This document shows, piece by piece, positions 17,881-25,314 of a DNA stretch of 64,000 bases (the first letter of the stretch is position 1; every line of letters begins with the position of its first letter). This stretch comes from Siminovitchia sediminis (GTDB taxonomy: Bacteria > Bacillota > Bacilli > Bacillales > Bacillaceae_C). The position numbers and the translations under genes are program-made. The notes beneath the pieces were generated by a model. The model worked only from the letters and a program-made list of their open reading frames with translations. It searched no databases and was not told the DNA's origin. The stretch covers positions 1 through 64,000 of the forward strand of contig NZ_JBHUEO010000062.1 of NCBI RefSeq assembly GCF_042680885.1, given 5' to 3'.

Positions 17881-18469
17881 ACAGCGATTGTTCACTGTTT
17901 CTGTTAACCTGCTGAGTTTTGTGTTTATTCAATACATCTGCAAGGTTCTCTTTCATTTCATCAGTCGTTATCATGCAACTAACGGGAAATCCCCTTGTTT
18001 TCAATTTTAACTCATAGCCGTCGTTTACTGCTCTTGAATAACCATAATATTTATGGTTTCGGTCAATGGGAACAAACTCATAGGATTTGATGTCCTTCCA
18101 CGAAATGAATCTGCTGCCGCACAGCAGGCCATCAGGAATGATTGCAAACATGTTCAATAAATCGTGAGAATAAGTCAGAGGAAGAAAAACAAGCAAATAA
18201 AATGACCAATTAAAAGGTTGAACAAACACCCCAGCGATAAACATACCAGCCACGAATATAAGCATTATAACGCTTAGTATAATGCCGGCTTTCTGCTTAG
18301 AATATGTTGGAACCTCCACTGGTTTTTCGGGATGCCTCCGAATCATTGCCAACTCTTCAGTACTCGCCGGCAGAATCACTTTCTGTTTCATTTTTATTAA
18401 AACTTGAATAAACCTATAAAAGAAATAACCTAAAACACATAAAAATATAAGATCCATCCATAACTTCAC
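17879..18469 (-). CDS. Membrane protein of unknown function
   Basis: About 196 residues. One N-terminal membrane segment (MDLIFLCVLGYFFYRFI), a charged cytoplasmic stretch, then two or three further segments (residues 70-115), and a C-terminal soluble domain of about 80 residues containing SWKDIKSYEFV, a pattern found in PH-like or DUF5673-type domains that read ISW.DI..Y. A GTG at 18469 has AGGAGG seven bases upstream, so I prefer it to the open frame further upstream. I do not recognise a specific family. It may be cotranscribed with nothing; PBP lies upstream with its own terminator. Confidence 0.7.
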   Translation of the reverse strand: MKLWMDLIFLCVLGYFFYRFIQVLIKMKQKVILPASTEELAMIRRHPEKPVEVPTYSKQKAGIILSVIMLIFVAGMFIAGVFVQPFNWSFYLLVFLPLTYSHDLLNMFAIIPDGLLCGSRFISWKDIKSYEFVPIDRNHKYYGYSRAVNDGYELKLKTRGFPVSCMITTDEMKENLADVLNKHKTQQVNRNSEQSL

Positions 18470-18542
18470 AAACCATCCTCCTAACACGCCTATATGGTTA
18501 CATTGTAAGTGTATTAATAAAAAAAGATAATTGGCAGGAAAT

Positions 18543-18578
18543 AAAAAAAGAACCGGCTACTCTCAGCCAGTTCCTATT
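18543..18578 (-). terminator. Terminator of the penicillin-binding protein gene
   Basis: Stem GAACTGGCT/AGCCGGTTC with a short loop, followed on the minus strand by a run of T. It is 11 bases from the PBP stop. Confidence 0.8.
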
Positions 18579-18588
18579 TTCCTGAACC

Positions 18589-21021
18589 TTACCCCTGATT
18601 CGGGCTTTCTTTCTGCGGTTGTGATTTCTGCCCTTCATTCCCCTGTTCTTTACGCCCTTCCCCTCCAGTTGCAGGAGGCGGCTCGGGAACTGGAGCTTTG
18701 TTATTCCCCTGCCCGCCTTGGTCATTGCCGGGATTTCCGGGCGGTACTTCCTTGTCAGCAGGCGGCTTGGGATCCTTTTGCACGGGACTTTCCTTCGGCG
18801 GGTTATTAGGTTTAGGCTGGGGGTTTTCTGGTGTTTGCTGATCCCCTCTATTTCCGTCTGCAGGTTTTTTCTCCGGCGCTTTCTCAGATTTTTTCTCAGA
18901 ATCTTTCACCGGTTCTTTCACTGGCTCCTGCTTTTCCTCTTCTTCTTTGTCATCCTCCTCGCCTGCCTCTTCATCCTTATCCTTTATGACTGGTTCCTTT
19001 TCTTCGGTTTTTTTCGGGTTATCGGAAATCGCCGGCTTTATCGGCTTCGTCCCTTTGACAAACAATTCAACCTGATTCCCGACTGTCACCTTTTCAACGG
19101 AGGAAGGCATTTTAAAATCAGGAGTCTCTTTACCTTTTGACATTTCAGACATAACGGCTTTAAATATCAATTTGGCATTATGAGAATCTTTCATTTGTAC
19201 AAAGCTGTCCTGCGTGATCTCATCATATCCCGTCCATACAGCAGCAGTGTAGCGAGTTGTATATCCGGCAAACCAGGCATCTGTTACTCCATTTCCATGA
19301 ATATGGTCGGGCAGCTCATTGGTCCCTGTCTTTCCGGCCACTGGAAGGCCAGGGATGTTGGCCATCTCACCGGTTCCTGATCTGACAACGGTTTTGAGCA
19401 TATCCGTGATCATATAAGCTGTGTAATCACTCATCGCCTGAACAGGTTCAGGCTGAAGGTTTTTCTCCTTCCCGTTCGGATAAACGATTTTTCTTACGGT
19501 GTGCGGTTCATGAAACACTCCATTATTTCCAAACGCTGCATAGGCACCAGCCAATTCTAAAGGAGAAACCCCATATTCAAATCCTCCGATGGCGTAGGAT
19601 GGAAAAACTTCATCCAAGTGTAGACCGAGCGCAGCAGCAAAATGTTGAGCCTCTTTTTCTCCTGCTGCCTGCATTGCTTTAATTGCAGGTATATTATACG
19701 ACCATTGCAAAGCGGTTCTCATGGAGACATTGCCATGAAATTTATTATTCCAGTTTTTAAAGACCTTTCCGTTCAATTCGATGGGTTCATCTTTAATTTG
19801 CTCGTAAGTGGACCACTTCAGCTTTTCAATAACCGGTCCATATGCCATAATCGGCTTGGCTGTCGAGCCAGGCTGGCGCTTAATGTGTGTGGCATAATTA
19901 AACCCTCTTTGTACACTCTCTTCTTTCTCACGGCTGCCCCCGATGGCCCGAACTTCACCTGTCTGCGTATCCAGAAGGACAACACCCGCCCGGAATTGAT
20001 CATCCGGATAGTTAATATATTCGTCTGTTTTCAAAACTTTTTCCGTCAATTTCTGCGCTTTGGGATCAAGCGTCGTATAAATTTTCAACCCTTGTGTGTA
20101 CAGTGCATCTTCATCAAAACCTTTTTCCTTCAGCTCTTCTATCACCCGATCTGTAAAGCTGTTATATGTATGCTTACGTTTTTTCTCTGTAAGCATTTCC
20201 TTTACCGGTATCGATGAAGCTTCTATTCTTTCCTTTTCCGTAATCCAACCATTTTTTTGCATTAATGCCAGAACTGTATTTCTTCGCTTTTCAGCAAGAT
20301 CCGGATATTCAAACGGGTTGTATCCGCTCGGCCTTTGAGGTAATCCTGCCAGTAAAGCTGCTTCACTGACCGTCAAGTCCTTTACTGATTTTCCAAAGTA
20401 CACCTCTGCTGCTGTTCCGACACCATAGGCCCCTTCTCCAAAATAAACTTTGTTCAAATACATCTCCAATATTTCTTTTTTGCTGTACTTTCTCTCCAAC
20501 TTAAGAGCCAGGTATGCTTCCTGCACTTTCCGCTCCATTGTTTTTTCAGGCGTTAAAAAAGAAATTTTGACAAGCTGCTGCGTAATCGTGCTGGCTCCTT
20601 CAGCCCCAAAACCTTCTGTGATATTTGCTGCAACAGCGCCTGCTACACGTTTCATATCAATTCCTTGATGTTCCCAAAACCGCGCATCCTCGACAGCAAG
20701 GAAGGCATTTTGCACCGTCTTCGGAATGTCTTCCAAAGGTACAATTTTCCGATATTCCTCTCCTGCCACATCCATTACTTTCTTATTATTCATATCATAA
20801 ATGGTCGAAGACTGCGGAGAGCCAAGAAGTTCCGGGTTTAATTTGGGTGCTGATTTTACATACGACATTGCGGTAAAACCGAATATTCCTGTTAACAAAA
20901 GGCCGCAAATCATAAGAAACAAGATTGTACGAATGGCCAGCTTACTTACGATGGTTGTTCTTCTTTGACCATCTTTCTTATTTTTTTGATATTCGCTGCG
21001 ACTGGGATAACTATCCCCCAT
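18589..21021 (-). CDS. Class A penicillin-binding protein (transglycosylase/transpeptidase)
   Basis: Bifunctional peptidoglycan synthase of about 810 residues. A short cytoplasmic tail and one membrane anchor (residues 25-50) precede a GT51 glycosyltransferase domain with EDARFWEHQGID and GASTITQQLVK, then a transpeptidase domain with SxxK (GSTAKP), SYN and KTGTN. Residues from about 640 onward form a low-complexity tail rich in Lys, Glu and Pro, ending in Gly/Gln/Pro; such tails occur in PonA-like proteins. The ATG at 21021 has AGGGGG nine bases upstream. The length and core resemble PBP1/PBP2c (ponA/pbpF) of B. subtilis, but the usual ponA neighbour recU is absent, so I leave the symbol empty. 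Confidence 0.92.
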   Translation of the reverse strand: MGDSYPSRSEYQKNKKDGQRRTTIVSKLAIRTILFLMICGLLLTGIFGFTAMSYVKSAPKLNPELLGSPQSSTIYDMNNKKVMDVAGEEYRKIVPLEDIPKTVQNAFLAVEDARFWEHQGIDMKRVAGAVAANITEGFGAEGASTITQQLVKISFLTPEKTMERKVQEAYLALKLERKYSKKEILEMYLNKVYFGEGAYGVGTAAEVYFGKSVKDLTVSEAALLAGLPQRPSGYNPFEYPDLAEKRRNTVLALMQKNGWITEKERIEASSIPVKEMLTEKKRKHTYNSFTDRVIEELKEKGFDEDALYTQGLKIYTTLDPKAQKLTEKVLKTDEYINYPDDQFRAGVVLLDTQTGEVRAIGGSREKEESVQRGFNYATHIKRQPGSTAKPIMAYGPVIEKLKWSTYEQIKDEPIELNGKVFKNWNNKFHGNVSMRTALQWSYNIPAIKAMQAAGEKEAQHFAAALGLHLDEVFPSYAIGGFEYGVSPLELAGAYAAFGNNGVFHEPHTVRKIVYPNGKEKNLQPEPVQAMSDYTAYMITDMLKTVVRSGTGEMANIPGLPVAGKTGTNELPDHIHGNGVTDAWFAGYTTRYTAAVWTGYDEITQDSFVQMKDSHNAKLIFKAVMSEMSKGKETPDFKMPSSVEKVTVGNQVELFVKGTKPIKPAISDNPKKTEEKEPVIKDKDEEAGEEDDKEEEEKQEPVKEPVKDSEKKSEKAPEKKPADGNRGDQQTPENPQPKPNNPPKESPVQKDPKPPADKEVPPGNPGNDQGGQGNNKAPVPEPPPATGGEGRKEQGNEGQKSQPQKESPNQG

Positions 21022-21279
21022 GACCACATTCCCCCTAAAATGTCATCATCATGAGAGAACGCAAACCAAACAAGCCTTTTCGCTGTACAGCCAATAACCA
21101 TGTACCCGGAAAAGCCTGTTTTGCTTCTCATTAAATCCCTATTTTACGTTCTTTTGTTTGAATATTATGTCGTTTCTTCACCTTGGCGTTAGGATATTTT
21201 TCAACCTTTTTCGCTCAGTTCATCTGAAAGAATCTATTAAAAAACTTTTAAAAAAATCCTTATATTTTTTTGAGCATTG

Positions 21280-21288
21280 TGCTATAAT
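21280..21288 (+). promoter_or_regulatory. Extended -10 promoter of tRNA-Leu
   Basis: TGCTATAAT (extended -10) ends 18 bases before the tRNA. The -35 region is A/T-rich without a clear match. Between 21022 and 21279 I see no gene. Confidence 0.65.
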
Positions 21289-21305
21289 AGCGGAGTAAGT
21301 TTTTT

Positions 21306-21388
21306 GCCGTGGTGGCGGAAAGGCAGACGCGCTAGATTCAGGTTCTAGTGTCCGAGAGGGCGTGTGGGTTCGACTCCCACTCACGGCA
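21306..21388 (+). tRNA. tRNA-Leu (anticodon CAG)
   Basis: An 83-nucleotide tRNA with a long variable arm. Acceptor arms GCCGTGG/TCACGGC pair with one G-U; the anticodon stem CTAGA/TCTAG carries the loop TTCAGGT, giving anticodon CAG; the T-arm contains GGGTTCGACTCCC. The 3' CCA is not encoded. It is an isolated tRNA on the opposite strand from its neighbours, with its own promoter and terminator. Confidence 0.95.
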
Positions 21389-21466
21389 TTCCGATTGCAT
21401 TTCGGCTTGGCAGAGGGCCAAGTTTGGAAGACCACAAATGTTTGAACACATGATGAAAATAACGGC

Positions 21467-21504
21467 AAAAAGCAACGTATAATTTTTTATGCGTTGCTTT
21501 TTTA
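21467..21504 (+). terminator. Terminator after tRNA-Leu
   Basis: Stem AAAAGCAACG/CGTTGCTTTT followed by T residues, about 80 bases after the tRNA. Confidence 0.85.
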
Positions 21505-21565
21505 TATTGAAAATAAGCGAGTGATTCCTTCTGTCACCGCGAATTCATAGAATACTTGTTTACGG

Positions 21566-21916
21566 TCATGCCGGAATCAAAGATGATATAGAAAAATAGC
21601 GGCTCATTAACACACGGATCATCGTATATAAGACTAAAGTTGTTACGTAAACAAGAAACAAAAAATAAAGTGCTTGATGTAAAAATAATAAAGCAGCATT
21701 AATCCAACCGGGATTAGGATCATTAGGATGGACCCTTCGGGTGCACAGAACGCCTCGGTCTTGCTCCCAGACAACGGAAAGTCCCATCAGCCAAGCCTGC
21801 CAACAGAAGTGCCCTGATGCAGCAGAAAATCGCCTAAATAAGATCAACCCGCAGGCAGAAAATACTAAACGAAAAGCCTCGATTTCTTTTACCCCAATCC
21901 CGATAATCCTAAACAT
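21566..21916 (-). CDS. Doubtful 116-residue membrane ORF
   Basis: An open frame with a hydrophobic C-terminal half (INAALLFLHQALYFLFLVYV) in the otherwise empty stretch 21505-21969. It has no ribosome binding site before its ATG and I recognise no family. It may be a chance or decayed frame. Confidence 0.2.
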   Translation of the reverse strand: MFRIIGIGVKEIEAFRLVFSACGLILFRRFSAASGHFCWQAWLMGLSVVWEQDRGVLCTRRVHPNDPNPGWINAALLFLHQALYFLFLVYVTTLVLYTMIRVLMSRYFSISSLIPA

Positions 21917-21969
21917 ATTTTACCATGTTTTTTAAAATAAAACAGTTATTAAGTTTGTTGATGAGAGGC

Positions 21970-22010
21970 AAAAAAGCTGATTCCCTCATAAGGAGAATCA
22001 GCTTTTTTAT
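21970..22010 (-). terminator. Terminator of the copper operon
   Basis: Stem AAAAAGCTGATTC/GAATCAGCTTTTT immediately downstream of the copZ stop codon. Confidence 0.9.
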
Positions 22011-22012
22011 CA

Positions 22013-22219
22013 TTATGCCACATCGTATCCTTGATCTTCAATGGCTTCTTTCAAAGCATCCACTGTAACTTTTGATTCATCATACGTAACATCTACTTTT
22101 CCGGCTTCCAAGTTCACTTCCGCCGCTTTTACGCCATCCAATTTTTTCAATGCTCCCTCTACTGATGCTTTGCAATGTCCGCAAGACATGCCTTGTACAT
22201 CTAAAGTTTTCCTTTCCAT
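22013..22219 (-). CDS. copZ: Copper chaperone CopZ
   Basis: A 68-residue heavy-metal-associated domain protein with the Cu(I)-binding motif GMSCGHC (Cys13, Cys16). It carries Cu(I) in the cytosol and hands it to CopA. Strong AAGGAGGTG ribosome binding site. It is the last gene of the csoR-copA-copZ operon, 29 bases after copA. Confidence 0.96.
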   Translation of the reverse strand: MERKTLDVQGMSCGHCKASVEGALKKLDGVKAAEVNLEAGKVDVTYDESKVTVDALKEAIEDQGYDVA

Positions 22220-22248
22220 ACTTTTTCACCTCCTTATCATCCTTCTTT

Positions 22249-24633
22249 TTATAATTTCACTCGTTTCAATCGAAGCGAGTTAGAAACAACACTTACTGAA
22301 CTTAATGCCATAGCTGCTCCGGCAATCCACGGTGCGAGAAATCCTAAAGCTGCAACCGGAATACCGGCTGTATTGTATCCGAATGCCCAGAAAAGATTTT
22401 GACGAATATTTCGGATCGTTGCGTGGCTGATATTTATTGCTTTTGGTATGAGGAGCAATTCGCCCCCAAGAATTGTGACATCTGCCGCTTCTATGGCTAC
22501 TTCGGTTCCTGTTCCAATGGCAATTCCGACATCTGCCGTCACTAATGCCGGTGCATCGTTCACCCCATCCCCCACCATAGCTACTTTCTTGCCTTTTAAT
22601 TGAAGTTCCTTTACTTTATCTGCTTTTTCTTCAGGAAGGACTTGGGCAATGACCTGATCGATGCCCACTTGTTTCGCAATCGCCTGAGCGGTTCTTTCGT
22701 TATCTCCTGTTAACATGACCACATGAATTCCCAATGCTTTCAGCTGTTTAATCGCCTCGGGAGCCGTTTCTTTAATCGAATCTGCCACCGCGACGATTCC
22801 GCGATACTGGCCGTCAATGGCAATCAGCATGGCTGTTTTTCCGTTTGTTTCATATTCAACCATCACTTGTTCAGCATCTCCAACATCAATTTGATGGTCT
22901 TTCATTAACTTGCGGTTTCCTGCAAGAATCCATCTTTCAGAAATCTTCGCCTCGATCCCATGCCCGGGTACGGCATGGAAGTCTTCAACATCCAAAAAGT
23001 CCAACCCTTTTTCTGTTGCGTATGCCACAATGGCTTCTGCCAGCGGATGTTCAGACCCTTTTTCTGCGCTGGCCAATAGCTGTAGGGTTTCTTCATCACC
23101 CGAAAAATTCATTACTTCCGGTTTTCCTTTTGTGATGGTTCCTGTTTTATCCAAAATTACAGTATTTACTTCATGAGTACGCTCTAAGTGTTCACCGCCT
23201 TTAAATAAAATTCCGCTTTCGGCCGCTTTTCCTGTGCCAACCATGATAGATGTCGGTGTGGCCAGTCCCAGCGCACATGGACAGGCAATCACCAGGACAG
23301 CAATGGCTGCAACGAGTGCAGGTTCCATTTGTCCCGGCTGGACAAAGACAATCCAGATGACAAAAGTAAGGATTGCAATACCGATGACAATCGGAACAAA
23401 ATAGCCTGATATGACGTCAGCCAGCCTTTGGATAGGCGCTTTAGATCCTTGTGCTTCTTCGACTACTTTTATAATGGAAGAAAGAGCGGTATCCTTTCCT
23501 ACTTTTGTCGCTTCCATTTCAATAGAGCCATTTTTATTGATCGTAGATCCGATGACTTTCTGTCCGCTGCCTTTTTCAATCGGGATGGATTCTCCGGTTA
23601 ACATAGACTCATCAACAGAGGTTCTTCCCTTTACAACAATACCGTCCACAGGTATTTTTTCACCTGGTTTTACGATTAAACGGTCTCCGGCAACAACTTC
23701 TTCCACAGGGACCATCATTTCTTCACCGTTACGGATAACACGGGCTTCTTTCGCTTGTAGACTGAGCAATTCAGATAATGCATTGGTTGTTTGACTTTTA
23801 GCCCTGGCTTCCAAATATTTCCCAAACAAAATCAATGTAATCAAGACTGCGCTCGTTTCAAAATATAAATGTGGCATATAGTCCGGATTACCAAGCGTTC
23901 GGAAAGCTTCATACAAGCTGTAAAAGTACGCCGCACTGGTTCCCATAGCGACTAACACATCCATATTGGCTCCGCCATTCCGTAAATTCTTATAGGCCCC
24001 AACGTAAAACTGCCATCCGATGATAAATTGAACAGGAGTTGCCAAAACAAACTGGAACCACGGATTAATGAAAACACCGGGTAAACTTAGGCCAAATAAA
24101 TGATCCAGCATGGTAACCAATAGGGGAAATGATAATAAGACTGAAATGATCAGCTTTTTCTTTAGGCGGCCCAGCTCTTTTTCTTTATAAGTTTGTTTTT
24201 CTTCAGCTTCTGCTTTTGGCTTTGCGTCATAGCCAATACTTTGAATTTTTCCAATTAAAGCTTTTTCATCCGTTATTGCCGGATTGTATTCTACCAACGC
24301 ACTTTCCGTCGTCAAGTTAACAGTTGCGAGTTTCACTCCATCTTGCTTGTTCAACACCTTTTCAATCCGGTTGGAGCAGGCTGCACAAGTCATACTAAAT
24401 ACATCAAGCTCGGCCTTTTCAGTCAGAACACCATACCCGATATTCTCTATTTTTTGCGTAATGGCATCCAGGGAGGTTTTGTTAGGATCGTAACGTACCG
24501 TTGCTTTTTCTGTCGTTAAGTTAACCTGTGCCTCCACCCCATCCATTTTATTTAACACTTTTTCAACACGATTGGAGCAGGCAGCACATGTCATTCCTGT
24601 TACCCCGATGGTTGTATGGATTGTATCGCTCAT
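22249..24633 (-). CDS. copA: Cu(I)-exporting P1B-type ATPase CopA
   Basis: ATP-driven Cu(I) exporter of 794 residues in the cytoplasmic membrane. Two N-terminal metal-binding domains carry MTCAACS (first near residue 16, second near residue 84), followed by eight membrane helices including the metal site CPCALGLATP. TGES (actuator), DKTGTITKG (phosphorylation), SEHPLAEAI (HP motif) and MVGDGVNDAPAL are all intact. The ATG has AGGGGGAAGG upstream. It follows csoR by 14 bases, fitting copper-induced expression. Confidence 0.97.
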   Translation of the reverse strand: MSDTIHTTIGVTGMTCAACSNRVEKVLNKMDGVEAQVNLTTEKATVRYDPNKTSLDAITQKIENIGYGVLTEKAELDVFSMTCAACSNRIEKVLNKQDGVKLATVNLTTESALVEYNPAITDEKALIGKIQSIGYDAKPKAEAEEKQTYKEKELGRLKKKLIISVLLSFPLLVTMLDHLFGLSLPGVFINPWFQFVLATPVQFIIGWQFYVGAYKNLRNGGANMDVLVAMGTSAAYFYSLYEAFRTLGNPDYMPHLYFETSAVLITLILFGKYLEARAKSQTTNALSELLSLQAKEARVIRNGEEMMVPVEEVVAGDRLIVKPGEKIPVDGIVVKGRTSVDESMLTGESIPIEKGSGQKVIGSTINKNGSIEMEATKVGKDTALSSIIKVVEEAQGSKAPIQRLADVISGYFVPIVIGIAILTFVIWIVFVQPGQMEPALVAAIAVLVIACPCALGLATPTSIMVGTGKAAESGILFKGGEHLERTHEVNTVILDKTGTITKGKPEVMNFSGDEETLQLLASAEKGSEHPLAEAIVAYATEKGLDFLDVEDFHAVPGHGIEAKISERWILAGNRKLMKDHQIDVGDAEQVMVEYETNGKTAMLIAIDGQYRGIVAVADSIKETAPEAIKQLKALGIHVVMLTGDNERTAQAIAKQVGIDQVIAQVLPEEKADKVKELQLKGKKVAMVGDGVNDAPALVTADVGIAIGTGTEVAIEAADVTILGGELLLIPKAINISHATIRNIRQNLFWAFGYNTAGIPVAALGFLAPWIAGAAMALSSVSVVSNSLRLKRVKL

Positions 24634-24647
24634 TGCAGCCTTCCCCC

Positions 24648-24959
24648 TTACTTTGAAATTTGTTTAAGTACTCTCATTAATTCTTCGATCGTTTCAGTAC
24701 CTTCGCCCGATTTGACTGCGTCACTTACACAGTGTTTCATATGCCTTTCAGTTACGGTATAACCGACCTGCTTTAAAGCCGATTGAATCGCACTGAGCTG
24801 AACTAAAATATCCATACAGTACCGGTCCTCTTCTACCATTTTTTGTATTCCACGGACTTGGCCTTCTATTCGTTTTAAACGATTTATAATCGCCTGCTTT
24901 TCGTCTTTCGTTCGAGGTGTACTTGGGTGATCATGTAAAAATTTATCCAAATGTACCAC
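24648..24959 (-). CDS. csoR: Copper-sensing repressor CsoR
   Basis: DUF156-family metalloregulator of about 100 residues. The Cu(I) ligands are visible: Cys48 in DRYCMD, His73 and Cys77 in RHMKHC (numbering from the GTG at 24959). It represses the operon until Cu(I) binds. Two starts are possible: GTG 24959 with AAGGAA directly abutting it, or TTG 24950 with better spacing. Two C-rich operator-like sequences lie just upstream. Confidence 0.94.
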   Translation of the reverse strand: MVHLDKFLHDHPSTPRTKDEKQAIINRLKRIEGQVRGIQKMVEEDRYCMDILVQLSAIQSALKQVGYTVTERHMKHCVSDAVKSGEGTETIEELMRVLKQISK

Positions 24960-24988
24960 TTCCTTATTTTTTGTACTTTTAATTTACC

Positions 24989-25005
24989 ATACCCCCCTAT
25001 AGTAT
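24989..25005. promoter_or_regulatory. CsoR operator candidate 1
   Basis: ATACCCCCCTATAGTAT, pseudo-palindromic with a central C/G run as in known CsoR sites. On the minus strand it overlaps a -10-like TATACT. Confidence 0.6.
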
Positions 25006-25052
25006 ACAAATAAAAAGCTTAACCACATAAAAAGAGAGTTCAGTTATAAAAA

Positions 25053-25069
25053 ATACCCCCGGCTTGTAT
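25053..25069. promoter_or_regulatory. CsoR operator candidate 2
   Basis: ATACCCCCGGCTTGTAT has the same length, orientation and ends as candidate 1, 64 bases away. Confidence 0.45.
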
Positions 25070-25223
25070 ATAGTGATCCGACAAAACGCTGACAGCATTG
25101 TACTAACTAAAACAGCACCCCTGTATGAACTCTTTGTTGTCTGTTATCGGGTTGCCGCCCTTTGGTCTCAAGTTTGTGATAACCTTCTGATTTTTTCCCA
25201 ACCTGCGAGGAAAAAACAGAGAG

Positions 25224-25248
25224 TTTGCCAGTCCCATTAATCGGGAAG
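25224..25248 (+). promoter_or_regulatory. Sigma-B-like promoter of the KatE-like gene
   Basis: GTTTGC (25223-25228), 14-base spacer, GGGAAG (25243-25248). Same architecture and spacing as the promoter of the first catalase. The stretch 25070-25222 shows nothing else. Confidence 0.5.
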
Positions 25249-25314
25249 AAGGGAAACGAACCTGGACAGCTGATTTATTTTCTGCAAGATGATTAGAAAG
25301 AAAAGGGTGATACG

